A stretch of DNA of 64,000 nt from Flavobacterium ustbae (GCF_003946915.1 NZ_RPOC01000023.1:1-64000); one strand, 5' to 3'; numbered from the stretch's first letter, positions 51,347 through 59,511 are shown. The notes: generated by a model from the sequence alone, not told the origin. Numbers and translations: made by a program.

Positions 51347-52870
51347 ATGAGATCTTTATGGACTGCAGAATCTGTCGTGGCATCTGATGTTGTTTTAAGC
51401 TGGAAAGCAATAAGCGGAGTTGTAAATGCTTTTGAATTTTCAGCCATTAATGCCATAGCTTTAAATAATTATGTAATCCACACTACTAATGATTCCATAA
51501 CAAAAGAAATTGCTGAAAAAGCAAATACTTATCTTATGTGGGCAACCATTGGATCCCTTTTTGCAAAACCCTACATCCAAACAAAAGTTATTGATTCTGC
51601 TTTTGAATTAAATGGTGTAGTAAAACAATTTAATGATGATGGTATTTCTATTTATAACCCTGGGATGACATCCTCCCAAATTTCTGAATTTGATCAAGCT
51701 CTTGTTGTCGTGAAAAAAGTAGCTGGTGACAGGGAATTAGGTGTAAACAGTGTAATACATACATTAACAGAACAAGGATCTGAATATGAAAACTTTTTAC
51801 AAAAATTTAATCAAATAGAAAGCGAAGCAGAAAAATATGCTTTTTACCTCGATTATGGAACATTAAAAGATTCTAAAATAAGACAACTATTAAACGCAAA
51901 TAACAGTAAAGCTTTTGATAATTGGAGGTTTTTTTATTCCAACAATGTAATTGTTGATAGAAAACATATTGAGATCTTAACTGATCAGACTTACATAAAT
52001 GATCTATTTCGATATTATAATGAAGGCTCTTTAAGAAAAATTATAGAACCATCAAGTTTTAATGTCAGATTAAAATTTATACGAAAATTTGGAAAATTAG
52101 ATCCTATTGCGTTTGATAATTTGATACAAACTCCAAACGGTGTTATTTTATTACATGAATCTCCTTCTCTTAGAAGTATGCCCGATCTATTAACTTCTGA
52201 TGATGTTGTAGAATTTTTGAAAACAGGTCCAACCAAAAATGATATTGGAGTTAGAATTGAAACGCAAAGATTGAATTGGAGTACTTCAATGAAAATGTAT
52301 CAAGAAAACATTTCATTTAAAGGAATGTCTATTCAAGAACTTTCAGATTTTCATAGTATTTTTAAAGATGATTTTAGATTTGACAAAGAGAAACTTGATA
52401 CTTACCTTAACAGTAATCGAGCAAGAATTAAAATTAAATGTTATAATAATTCCGAATTAGTTGAACCAACAATTGAAGAGTTTTATATTTCGGGAACTCA
52501 TGAAACATTTATAAAATTATTCAAAGATATCCCTGATGAGATCGTTGAAAAATTCATTCAAACTTCAAATACAGAAGGTTACGATGCTTTTGCTAAAAAT
52601 GCCTTTGATTTCCATGGAAGAGCTAGGTCTAACGATACCGAAGTAAAATTTTTATATAATTTTTTTCAAAATCATTTTCATAAAGGTAATAAATTTGTGA
52701 TTGAAATAGAATCGACATTATACACTTGTACATCTTGCCAAAAATATTTACAGGCAGCACAAAATTATGCAAAGACTGAAGGGAAAATACTAGAAATTCA
52801 ATTTATTGCCCATCCAAAAGCTGATAATTCAGTAGAAGTATTCAAATTAGTAAAGTCATTAAAAAAGTAA
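51347..52870 (+). CDS. Polymorphic-toxin C-terminal region with deaminase-like domain, 5'-truncated
   Basis: An open frame runs into this gene from the transposon end; the first plausible start outside it is ATG 51347 (507 residues). There is no signal peptide, and the usual delivery and repeat domains are missing, so I read it as the tail of a larger secreted toxin. The last 90 residues resemble a toxin deaminase: RARSNDTEVKFLYNFF gives a D-x-E pair (Asp430, Glu432), and LYTCTSCQKYL gives the zinc CxxC (Cys461, Cys464). The next gene, an SUKH-like immunity protein, starts 3 bases after the stop. The exact deaminase family is uncertain; the target could be a nucleic acid. Confidence 0.72.
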   Translation: MRSLWTAESVVASDVVLSWKAISGVVNAFEFSAINAIALNNYVIHTTNDSITKEIAEKANTYLMWATIGSLFAKPYIQTKVIDSAFELNGVVKQFNDDGISIYNPGMTSSQISEFDQALVVVKKVAGDRELGVNSVIHTLTEQGSEYENFLQKFNQIESEAEKYAFYLDYGTLKDSKIRQLLNANNSKAFDNWRFFYSNNVIVDRKHIEILTDQTYINDLFRYYNEGSLRKIIEPSSFNVRLKFIRKFGKLDPIAFDNLIQTPNGVILLHESPSLRSMPDLLTSDDVVEFLKTGPTKNDIGVRIETQRLNWSTSMKMYQENISFKGMSIQELSDFHSIFKDDFRFDKEKLDTYLNSNRARIKIKCYNNSELVEPTIEEFYISGTHETFIKLFKDIPDEIVEKFIQTSNTEGYDAFAKNAFDFHGRARSNDTEVKFLYNFFQNHFHKGNKFVIEIESTLYTCTSCQKYLQAAQNYAKTEGKILEIQFIAHPKADNSVEVFKLVKSLKK

Positions 52871-52873
52871 ATC

Positions 52874-53365
52874 ATGGACATAAAATTTTTAGAACAATTG
52901 AAGAATTATCCCTCTAAATATCCAAATGATATAGATTATCAAGGAACAATTGAACCCATTTCTTTACAAGAAATAGAAACTTTAGAACAATTATATAATA
53001 ATGGTAATACTTTTCCAAAGGCATTACGCGAATTACTCTTTTTAGCAGGTAACTATTGTTATGTTTTGGATTATGGTTGGAATGAAACAGAGGAAGAAAT
53101 ACAGAATGAATTGCAAATTTCTGCTAGGAAATGGCTAGTAAAATATAATAAAAACATATCCAGGCCTTTCTTTGTCATTGATGTTTATAATGGCCCTGAA
53201 CAATTTCTATATGTTTATTTAGATGAAGGGAATAACCCTTTTGTTTATCAGGCTTTTCTTCCTGAACAAAATAATATTAAACATTTCGCAAGTTTAAATA
53301 AAAGCCTCTCTGAATATATAAACAGCCTTGTTGATATAGTAAAACAAGGATATAATCCATTTTAA
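52874..53365 (+). CDS. SUKH (SMI1/KNR4)-like immunity protein
   Basis: A 163-residue acidic protein. IEPISLQEIETLEQLYNNG followed by TFPKALRELLFLAGNYCYVLDYGW is the typical start of the SMI1/KNR4 (SUKH) superfamily. The C-terminal half (VYNGPEQFLYVYLDEGN; SLSEYINSLVDIVKQG) agrees with it. SUKH proteins are among the commonest immunity proteins for polymorphic toxins. Its start lies 3 bases after the toxin stop, so the pair is coupled. It should neutralise the deaminase in the cytosol. A terminator follows at 53405. Confidence 0.85.
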   Translation: MDIKFLEQLKNYPSKYPNDIDYQGTIEPISLQEIETLEQLYNNGNTFPKALRELLFLAGNYCYVLDYGWNETEEEIQNELQISARKWLVKYNKNISRPFFVIDVYNGPEQFLYVYLDEGNNPFVYQAFLPEQNNIKHFASLNKSLSEYINSLVDIVKQGYNPF

Positions 53366-53404
53366 TTTACTCTGTCTCTTCTGAAAAAAGTTTACACAAA
53401 AAAT

Positions 53405-53442
53405 AAAAACAACTCAAAGGCAAAAATCTTTGAGTTGTTTTA
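53405..53442 (+). terminator. Terminator of the toxin/immunity unit
   Basis: 'aaaacaactcaaag' and 'ctttgagttgtttt' arms with an eight-base loop lie 40 bases after the immunity gene stop. They are followed by a short A/T-rich stretch. Confidence 0.85.
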
Positions 53443-53579
53443 AAATCTTCTCTCAAGAAAACCTAAAAACATACTTTAAGCCCCAATCCGGAAACTTAAA
53501 ATTATAAGTTTCCCCTACCCGCTATTACCTTTATTTTAAGACAATACACAAACCCTATTTCTCTGTTTTACAATTATAT

Positions 53580-53712
53580 CCCGATCGCGCAGATTTGCAA
53601 TCTGTGCCCGCAAAGTAATTCCTTCAAAAATCTTAAAAAAGAGCGTGTCCTTATTTCTTATTCTACAAGTCTATTCTTGTAGAATGAACTCCGATCGCGC
53701 AGATATATCTCC
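53580..53712. repeat. Solo REP ends and hairpin upstream of the RAYT element
   Basis: A solo left-type REP 'gcgcagatttgcaatctgtg' (53586-53618 with flanks), a hairpin 'attctacaag'/'cttgtagaat' (53662-53687) and a 'ccgatcgcgcagatatatc' unit (53691-53710) precede the intact element. The 459-base gap 53366-53824 otherwise has no gene. Confidence 0.7.
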
Positions 53713-54442
53713 GCAACGATAGCGCAGATTTGCAATCTGTGCCCGCAAAGTATTTCTTGAATATCTTAAAAAATAAAAAGTACAGTTTTACACTTTACTT
53801 TTTATTTTTGTAGGAAAAAAGATTGTGTCAACAAAATACAAAGCAACAACAACTGAAGAAGCCTATTTTATAACAATAACCGCTGTAGGTTGGATAGATA
53901 TCTTTACAAGGCTAAACCAGAAAAACGTTTTAATAAATGCTTTAAAATATTGTCAGGAAAATAAAGGTTTAGAAATTTATGCTTATTGTATTATGAGCAG
54001 CCATATTCATCTGCTCTGCAAAGGAACTAATGGTTTTGTGTTATCTGACATTATTAGAGATTTTAAAAAATTTACGTCCAAAAAAATAGTCCAGACCATA
54101 TTAGACGAACCCGAAAGCAGAAGAGAATGGATGCTGGAATATTTTCAAAAAGCATGTGAACATTTAAAAAAGGATCAGACTTATAAAGTTTGGCAGAATG
54201 GTTATCATGCAGAACTTATTTACAGCAGTAAGTTTATAAAGCAAAAAATAGATTATATTCATAATAATCCTGTCAAAGATAAAACTGTAAGCTCAGCTGA
54301 AGATTATTATTTTAGTTCGGCAAGGAATTATGCAGACTTAGAAAATGATTTAGATGTTGTTTTATTATATTTATTTTGAAGTTCTAAACTTTTGCGTATG
54401 CTCATCTTTGCGGGCACGGATTGCAAATCCGCGCTATCGGGT
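53713..54442 (+). mobile_element. Intact REP-associated transposase (RAYT) element B
   Basis: About 730 bases. The left end 'gcaacgatagcgcagatttg' and right end 'caaatccgcgctatcggg' are each able to fold (stems 'cagatt'/'aatctg' and 'ggatt'/'aatcc'). The leader 'gttttacactttacttttta' leads to the transposase gene (53825-54379). The two shorter derivatives at 51101 and 55365 share these ends. The element interrupts what appears to be the upstream part of a second toxin gene. Confidence 0.88.
53825..54379 (+). CDS. REP-associated tyrosine transposase (Y1, IS200-like family)
   Basis: A 184-residue single-domain HUH nuclease starting at GTG (53825). The HUH motif is HIH (60-62) in MSSHIHLLCKG. 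The catalytic tyrosine is likely Tyr144 in QKIDYIHNNPVK. VWQNGYHAELIYSS lies just before it. RAYTs cut single-stranded REP hairpins and spread them around the chromosome. The gene is complete and its reading frame is intact, so it could supply function to the deleted copies. Confidence 0.93.
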   Translation: MSTKYKATTTEEAYFITITAVGWIDIFTRLNQKNVLINALKYCQENKGLEIYAYCIMSSHIHLLCKGTNGFVLSDIIRDFKKFTSKKIVQTILDEPESRREWMLEYFQKACEHLKKDQTYKVWQNGYHAELIYSSKFIKQKIDYIHNNPVKDKTVSSAEDYYFSSARNYADLENDLDVVLLYLF

Positions 54443-54583
54443 GATTCAAGAGAATGGATTGAAACTGCATATACTAGTCAATTATTAGATGGTTCAATAG
54501 TAAAAATTAAACATGTTAACCATCATAGATATAATCTACAACCAATATTTGAAAATCATTATACATATTTTGAAATCCAATAA
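54443..54583 (+). pseudogene. C-terminal tail of a second toxin gene, cut by the RAYT element
   Basis: After the element's right end an open frame continues for about 47 codons: SREWIETAYTSQLLDGSIVK, then IKHVNHHRYNLQPIF and YFEIQ. It has no start of its own except within the transposon. Its position 12 bases before a compact acidic protein gene mimics toxin-immunity order. I do not recognise the toxin fold; the HVNHHRYN stretch is His-rich. Confidence 0.5.
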
Positions 54584-54595
54584 ATTATAAAGAAT

Positions 54596-54988
54596 ATGAA
54601 AAAATCGGAAGAATATAATCTACACTTTAGTACTTATGAATTTAATAGCACAATAATACCCCATGTAGGATGTAGTTTAGTAAATGGGTCTAGTAAAAAT
54701 AATGAAATAGCGAATTTTTTAGAACCAAATGGGATTCGTTTAACACAGCAAATAATAGATGATATTACCTCTTTAAATTTAGACTTAAATATACCTTTTG
54801 AGGGTTACAATATTTGGGGAGGAAATCAAGATGAAAGTGTTGAGATAAAATCTCCTCCCTTTAGAGCTGTTTTCAATACGACTGGAAAACCAGTAGAAGT
54901 GCCTATTTCAGATTTTTTACAAATTTTACAAGAATGGAAAATCTTTTTAGAAGGCATACCTAAACCACATTGGCTCTCTAACAGATAA
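54596..54988 (+). CDS. Putative immunity protein, family unknown
   Basis: A 130-residue soluble protein. It contains EEYNLHFSTYEFNSTIIPH, NGIRLTQQIIDDITSLNLDL, YNIWGGNQDESVEI and a C-terminal PISDFLQILQEWKIFLEG. It has no signal peptide. It follows a toxin-tail fragment by 12 bases, as immunity genes do, and lies in a toxin region between RAYT copies. I cannot place it in a named Imm family; the role is inferred from context. Confidence 0.55.
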   Translation: MKKSEEYNLHFSTYEFNSTIIPHVGCSLVNGSSKNNEIANFLEPNGIRLTQQIIDDITSLNLDLNIPFEGYNIWGGNQDESVEIKSPPFRAVFNTTGKPVEVPISDFLQILQEWKIFLEGIPKPHWLSNR

Positions 54989-54998
54989 ATATGAAATA

Positions 54999-55118
54999 AC
55001 CCGATCGCGCAGATATATCACCCGATCGCGCAGATCTATTTTCCTCAACAATAGCCACAGATATGCAAAAACCCGATCGCGCAGATATATCTACGCAACG
55101 ATAGCGCAGATTTGCAAT
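54999..55118. repeat. REP array and truncated RAYT left end
   Basis: Copies of 'cccgatcgcgcagatatatc' occur at 55000, 55021 and 55073. The last is joined to 'gcaacgatagcgcagatttg', a left RAYT end that breaks off without the 'cccgcaaag' that normally follows. Confidence 0.75.
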
Positions 55119-55165
55119 CATAAGTGTTCGAAACCTTAAAAATAATTATTTTTGAATTAAAAACT

Positions 55166-55341
55166 ATGAGCGTTTTGCATGTCTTAAATTACATTCCCAA
55201 AGCTGAATTAGAAAAATTATCATTAGAGTATAAGGTAGATTATCAAGTAAAGAAATTAGATGGACAGACAATGTTTCAGTTACTGCTTTTCTCAATGCTC
55301 AATGTTAAGCAAAACAGTCTGCGCGTTATGGAAGAATTTTA
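55166..55341 (+). pseudogene. IS4-like transposase, N-terminal fragment
   Basis: About 59 codons from ATG 55166: MSVLHVLNYIPKAELEKL, VDYQVKKLDGQTMFQLLLFS and QNSLRVMEEFY match the start of a Flavobacterium IS4-family transposase. At 55342 the frame runs into a REP unit ('cccgatcgcgcagatctat'), so the rest of the gene and its DDE catalytic core are gone. Confidence 0.7.
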
Positions 55342-55364
55342 CCCGATCGCGCAGATCTATCCCC

Positions 55365-55799
55365 GCACCCGCAACGTTAGCGCAGATTTGCAATCTGTGC
55401 CCGCAAAGTAATTCCTCAATATCTTAAAAAAATAAAAAGTACAGTTTTACACTTTACTTTTTATTTTTGTAGGAAAAAAGATCGTGTCGACAAAATACAA
55501 AGCAACAACAACTGAAGAAGCCTATTTTATAACAATAACTGCTGTAGGCTGGATAGATATTTTTACAAGGCTAAACCAGAAAAATGTTCTAATAAATGCT
55601 TTAAAATATTGTCAGGAAAATAAAGGTTTAGAAATTTATGCTTATTGTATTATGAGCAGCCATATTCATATGCTTTGTAAAGGAATTATGCAGACTTAGA
55701 AAATGATTTGGATGTTATTTTTGTTATATTTATTTTGAAGTGCTCAACTTTTGCGTATGTTCATCTTTGCGGGCACGGATTGCAAATCCGCGCTAACGA
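55365..55799 (+). mobile_element. RAYT element derivative C, internally deleted
   Basis: About 435 bases. The left end reads 'gcaacgttagcgcagatttg' and the right end 'aaatccgcgctaacg', so both ends carry the same changed bases compared with element B (GATAGCG/CGCTATC). The transposase is intact up to HIHMLCKG and then joins the tail 'attatgcagacttag'. Confidence 0.85.
55484..55736 (+). pseudogene. Internally deleted RAYT transposase
   Basis: Codons 1-67 match the intact RAYT almost exactly (GTG start, HIH motif kept). The next sequence is the last ~70 bases of the gene, in a changed frame with an early stop (55697-55699). The junction falls in 'aaggaa', which occurs at both sides of the missing segment in element B, so the deletion likely arose between short direct repeats. 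The catalytic tyrosine is lost. Confidence 0.9.
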
Positions 55800-55972
55800 A
55801 TATTTTGACGCGAATAAAACAAATTTACTTCGTAAAAACGCTGATTTCCATGGATTTTTTAAATTTATATTTAAAGTAGATTTTGGCTTGACTTTTTTAG
55901 ATAAAAATAAAAAATCCGTTTTTATCCGCGTCTTCGTGAAACGAATCCGTTTCATCCGCGTCAACTATGCAT
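55800..55972. repeat. Dispersed 'ATCCGCGTC' repeat unit
   Basis: This contains 'gacgcgaataaaac', 'cttcgtaaaaacgctgattt', 'atccgcgtcttcgtgaaacg' and 'atccgcgtcaac'. A related unit occupies 59351-59500. No gene is present here. Confidence 0.6.
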
Positions 55973-55990
55973 ATCTAATGATTTTAAAAA

Positions 55991-56761
55991 TTACAATTTT
56001 TCATACCAATTTAAAATATAATCGGCAACACTTTCCCAGCCTGGTTCTCCGCAGATAAAGTGACTTTTTCCGTCGAATATTTTAAGATCAACACGTCCTG
56101 CATTTCCGTTATATCTGCTCGCAATTGTTTCTGTTAAGCTAGGAGGAAAGATATGATCGTTACTGCCACCAATAAATAAAATTGGTTCATGCGGTTTTTT
56201 GAAATTGATATTCGAAAACGAACTTAAAACCAATTCTCGGCTTACTTTATAACTTTCTGGCACTGCAAACTTTTCAAAAGCAATACTTTTTTGCGATTCT
56301 GGAATAGTATTAAAAAAAGCATAATCGTACCATTTTCTGCTTCCCATGAAATATTTATTGAAAGAGAAAAAACCAAAAGCAGGAATTACCGTTTTTAAAG
56401 TCTGAAATGGCGGAAACACATTTTTTGGAGGCGCTCCATCAATGCTTACTCCAGCAGCAGCTTTACCTAATTCGACTAATTTTAAAGCAGCCATTCCAGC
56501 CATCGAATGTCCTATTACCAAAGGTTTTTCTGGTAAAGTATCTATCAATCGGCTAATATTATTAACAACATCTATAAAACCTGTTTTGGTAAGGTTAGGA
56601 TGAACTTTTGCTCTCAATTCGGCAGGATTTCCTTCGTGTCCGGGATTGGCCGGCGTATAAACGGTATATCCTTTTTGTTCATAGTACTGTTTCCATTCTG
56701 CCCAAGTTTTGTCGTTAACAAAATTTCCATGAATAAGCACAATTGTTTTGGATTTTGACAT
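55991..56761 (-). CDS. Alpha/beta hydrolase (lysophospholipase-like)
   Basis: A 256-residue hydrolase. It has IVLIHGNFVNDKTWAEWKQY at the start, the nucleophile Ser86 in VIGHSMAGMAAL, the acid in GGSNDHIFPP and the histidine in GKSHFICGEPGW. It has no signal peptide, and a lid region (about 125-175) is aromatic-rich. It follows the isochorismatase-fold gene by 7 bases, so the two form an operon. The substrate is unknown. Confidence 0.9.
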   Translation of the reverse strand: MSKSKTIVLIHGNFVNDKTWAEWKQYYEQKGYTVYTPANPGHEGNPAELRAKVHPNLTKTGFIDVVNNISRLIDTLPEKPLVIGHSMAGMAALKLVELGKAAAGVSIDGAPPKNVFPPFQTLKTVIPAFGFFSFNKYFMGSRKWYDYAFFNTIPESQKSIAFEKFAVPESYKVSRELVLSSFSNINFKKPHEPILFIGGSNDHIFPPSLTETIASRYNGNAGRVDLKIFDGKSHFICGEPGWESVADYILNWYEKL

Positions 56762-56768
56762 GATTCTT

Positions 56769-57308
56769 TTATTTGATTAATGTTAGAATTTCTTTGAAAA
56801 TTTCTCGTCTCGAGTCTTTAACCAATTCATAAAGACACATTTCAACATTGGTTAATGATGCGCCTTTATGCTGCAGTTTTTGCAAAGCGATTAAAATACT
56901 TTCTTCTGCTCGAGAAGAAACACAATCTGCTATAATTTCGACTTCAAAGTTTTTTGACAATAGCCCTAAAGCAGTTTGATATACAAAGATATGAGCTTCT
57001 ATACCGCAGATGATCCATTGCTTTCTGCCAGAATTGATAATTGCTTTTTTAAAAACTTCATTATCCAGAGCGTTGAAAGAAAATTTTTCAATTGGTTGCT
57101 GTTCGTGCAATAACTTTTCTAATTCGGGAATTGTTGCACCAAGTCCTTTCGGATTTTGTTCTGCCCATATTATCGGAATTGAAAGTATTTGACAGCCTCG
57201 AATGAGTTTTTCTAGATTGGACACCAGTTCTTCGCTATTGTGTACAATCCGTGCCAATTTTCCTTGAACATCAATTACAATCAATCCCGTTTTTTCTTGT
57301 ACAAGCAT
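56769..57308 (-). CDS. Isochorismatase-fold cysteine hydrolase
   Basis: A 179-residue hydrolase with the Asp-Lys-Cys set: Asp13 in GLIVIDVQGKL, Lys75 in PIEKFSFNA and Cys101 in WIICGIEAHIFVYQ. DCVSSRAEESILIAL and a C-terminal LTNVEMCLYELVKDS are typical of the family. These are hydrolases of amides or vinyl ethers; the substrate cannot be told. It is first in a two-gene operon with the alpha/beta hydrolase. Confidence 0.9.
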   Translation of the reverse strand: MLVQEKTGLIVIDVQGKLARIVHNSEELVSNLEKLIRGCQILSIPIIWAEQNPKGLGATIPELEKLLHEQQPIEKFSFNALDNEVFKKAIINSGRKQWIICGIEAHIFVYQTALGLLSKNFEVEIIADCVSSRAEESILIALQKLQHKGASLTNVEMCLYELVKDSRREIFKEILTLIK

Positions 57309-57398
57309 AACGATCTATTTAATTTGGAAACTAAATTTACAAATTTTATGTATGTAAATTATTGAATTGTAAAATGTTATGTTTGTTTTTGTTGAATA

Positions 57399-58430
57399 TT
57401 ACTTCAGGTATTTTTTAAGTTCTGCGGCAGCCTGAAGAAACAGCGCTTTTGTCTGCGGAATTTCAGCCAACCCATTCAATAATCCGAAATCATGAATGAC
57501 GTCGTTATATCGAACGGTTGTTACTACAACTCCTGCATCACTTAATTTACGTCCGTAAGCTTCTCCTTCGTCTCTTAAAATATCATTTTCTGCCACTTGA
57601 ATTAAAGTTGGAGGAAGACCTTTCAGCTGAGACAGACTTGCCTGCAATGGCGAAGCGTAAATTTCTTTCCTTTTAGAAGGATCCACATATTGATCCCACA
57701 TCCATTTCATTAAAGAATCGGTTAGAAAACGCTGTTTGCCATATAGTTTATACGATTCTGTTTCAAAATTGGCATCGGTTACAGGCCAGAAAAGAATCTG
57801 CACTTTATACAAAGGCGTTCCTTTTTCTTTCGCCATTAAAGCACTCGCTGTAGCCAGATTTCCGCCTGCGCTGTTGCCGACAATTCCCAATTTGCTTCCG
57901 TCTACATTAATTTCGTTTCCGTGAGCGGCAATCCATTTGGCGGCAGCGTAAACCTCATTTACAGGTAGCGGATATTTGTGTTCTGGAGAAAGAGAATAAT
58001 TGACAAAAACGCCAACGTAACCCGTAAGCACACTCAAATCTCTCACCATTCTTTTGTGCGTAGGATAATCGCCCAAAACCCAGCCGCCGCCATGAATGAA
58101 CATAAAAACAGGCAGTTTTCCTTTCTCGCCAGCGGGACGAACAATATTAAGCTTGATTTTGTAACCGTCTGCAGTAATTTCTTTTTCCGATTCTTCAATT
58201 CCAGACAAATCCACTTTAAAGGCATTTTGTGCGCCAACCAACACATTTCGTGCATCTGCAACCGGAAGCGATTCTAAAGGCGCTCCTCCTGCATTTAGAG
58301 GTTTTAAAAATGCTTTTACAGCTGGCGTCAAATGCGGATCTGTCGCGTAATCGCTTTGAGCATTTGCGGGTAAACTGCTTAAAATTATATAAGGAAGAAG
58401 TATCATTTTTAAGATGCTTGATATTTTCAT
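57399..58430 (-). CDS. Exported HSL-family esterase
   Basis: A 343-residue esterase of the hormone-sensitive lipase (alpha/beta hydrolase_3) family. A signal peptide (LPYIILSSLPANAQ) sends it to the periplasm. The oxyanion motif is HGGG (113-116) in FIHGGGWVLGDY, the nucleophile Ser187 in GNSAGGNLA, the acid in AENDILRDEG and the histidine in VIHDFG. The gene starts 13 bases after the stop of the exported unknown protein upstream, so they form an operon. It probably hydrolyses short acyl esters. Confidence 0.93.
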   Translation of the reverse strand: MKISSILKMILLPYIILSSLPANAQSDYATDPHLTPAVKAFLKPLNAGGAPLESLPVADARNVLVGAQNAFKVDLSGIEESEKEITADGYKIKLNIVRPAGEKGKLPVFMFIHGGGWVLGDYPTHKRMVRDLSVLTGYVGVFVNYSLSPEHKYPLPVNEVYAAAKWIAAHGNEINVDGSKLGIVGNSAGGNLATASALMAKEKGTPLYKVQILFWPVTDANFETESYKLYGKQRFLTDSLMKWMWDQYVDPSKRKEIYASPLQASLSQLKGLPPTLIQVAENDILRDEGEAYGRKLSDAGVVVTTVRYNDVIHDFGLLNGLAEIPQTKALFLQAAAELKKYLK

Positions 58431-58443
58431 AATGTGTAGACTT

Positions 58444-59187
58444 TTATTTTACAGAATATGGCAATGAAAGATTTCCGCTGGCAACAGTGTAGACTTTGTA
58501 TACGCCAAGCATGGGTTTAGAACCTTCAGCATCGTGAGAACCGCCAGCACCTGTGCTAACTTCCATATAACAGCTTACGGCATCAAATTTAAAATCGGTT
58601 TTGTTGTTGATTCTAAAATCGGGAACAATTACTTTTATAGAATTTCCTTTTGCCACTATATTAAAACCTGGGCTGTCCATATACATCGCCATTCCGGGAT
58701 TTGTTGGAGGCAGCACCACTTTTGGATCTCCTTTTGTGAATTCTTTTACAGAAAGTCCGCCCGCAACACGTTTGTCTTCTACAAGCAATACCCAGTGTGC
58801 GTGCCATACCAAACCATCGTTAAGATAATTTCCATCCAAACTTTCATCCCAAAGTGGAGTATCTTCAAAATCTGGATGAGAAGTAAGAGCAAGTGCTACG
58901 ATTCCTTCTACTTGACCAAAACCAATATCAGAAGATTTTAAAGTAGTCGGAAAAACGTAGGCTAAAACTGGAGCGCCATTTAACTGTCCGACTGGTTTAG
59001 GCATAGTTTTTCCTGCGGTTCCTTCCACTTTAATATCCCAAACGGTAAGACCTAAATCGGCTTTATGCGTTATTGTTGCCGATTTTATTTTAAAATCGCT
59101 GTTGTTATAAGTTCCACATTTGTCACAGGCTTGTGCAGCGCTGAAATTTAGGAATAGAATGATTATCAGTAAAATTGATTTTTTCAT
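58444..59187 (-). CDS. Exported unknown protein, first gene of esterase operon
   Basis: A 247-residue protein with a signal peptide (IIILFLNFSAAQA). The mature N-terminus has ACDKCGTYNN, a CxxC pair. The body is beta-rich with WDIKVEGTAG, GQVEGIVALALTSHPDFED, LVWHAHWVLLVEDKRVAGG and a late SCYMEVSTGAGG. The HAHW motif could bind metal. I know no family for it. It lies 13 bases upstream of the esterase. Three AGCGCT words occur in its upstream region. Confidence 0.7.
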   Translation of the reverse strand: MKKSILLIIILFLNFSAAQACDKCGTYNNSDFKIKSATITHKADLGLTVWDIKVEGTAGKTMPKPVGQLNGAPVLAYVFPTTLKSSDIGFGQVEGIVALALTSHPDFEDTPLWDESLDGNYLNDGLVWHAHWVLLVEDKRVAGGLSVKEFTKGDPKVVLPPTNPGMAMYMDSPGFNIVAKGNSIKVIVPDFRINNKTDFKFDAVSCYMEVSTGAGGSHDAEGSKPMLGVYKVYTVASGNLSLPYSVK

Positions 59188-59266
59188 AATAAATTGGTTT
59201 TTAAGGGTTAACTTTCCTAGAAAACCAATTTATATGCCATGTCAATAAAGCCTTTAAGAATAGGGT

Positions 59267-59344
59267 TTTAGCGCTTTTAAAAGGAAATGAAAGCGCTATA
59301 TTTCGCTAAACGAATTTCGATTAGTGAGATTTCGCTAGCGCTAA
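59267..59344 (-). promoter_or_regulatory. AGCGCT-rich region upstream of exported protein gene
   Basis: AGCGCT occurs near 59270, 59292 and 59335, and 'ttagcgct' / 'agcgctaa' flank the stretch as an inverted pair. It lies 80-150 bases before the start at 59187 and is a candidate binding region. Confidence 0.35.
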
Positions 59345-59350
59345 AAATGG

Positions 59351-59500
59351 GACGCGGATAAAACGGATTACTTCGTAAAACGCGGATTTTTTTATTTACA
59401 TATAAAATCTATCTTAATTATAAGTTTAAAAAATCCGTACAAATCAGCTCCCGATAGCTATCGGATCGTGATAACGAATCCGTTTTATCCGCGTCTAATA
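59351..59500. repeat. Dispersed 'ATCCGCGTC' repeat unit with palindrome
   Basis: 'gacgcggataaaacggatta' (59351-59370) and its inverted counterpart 'aatccgttttatccgcgtc' (about 59477-59495) bound the unit. 'CCCGATAGCTATCGG' (59450-59464) is the core of the 18-base palindrome seen in the other repeat family. Confidence 0.8.
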
Positions 59501-59511
59501 AAAATTAAGAT

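Noticed and set aside
54392..54442. Start of the second toxin-tail frame (MRMLIFAG...)
   Set aside because: It lies inside the transposon's right end and is only a chance start.
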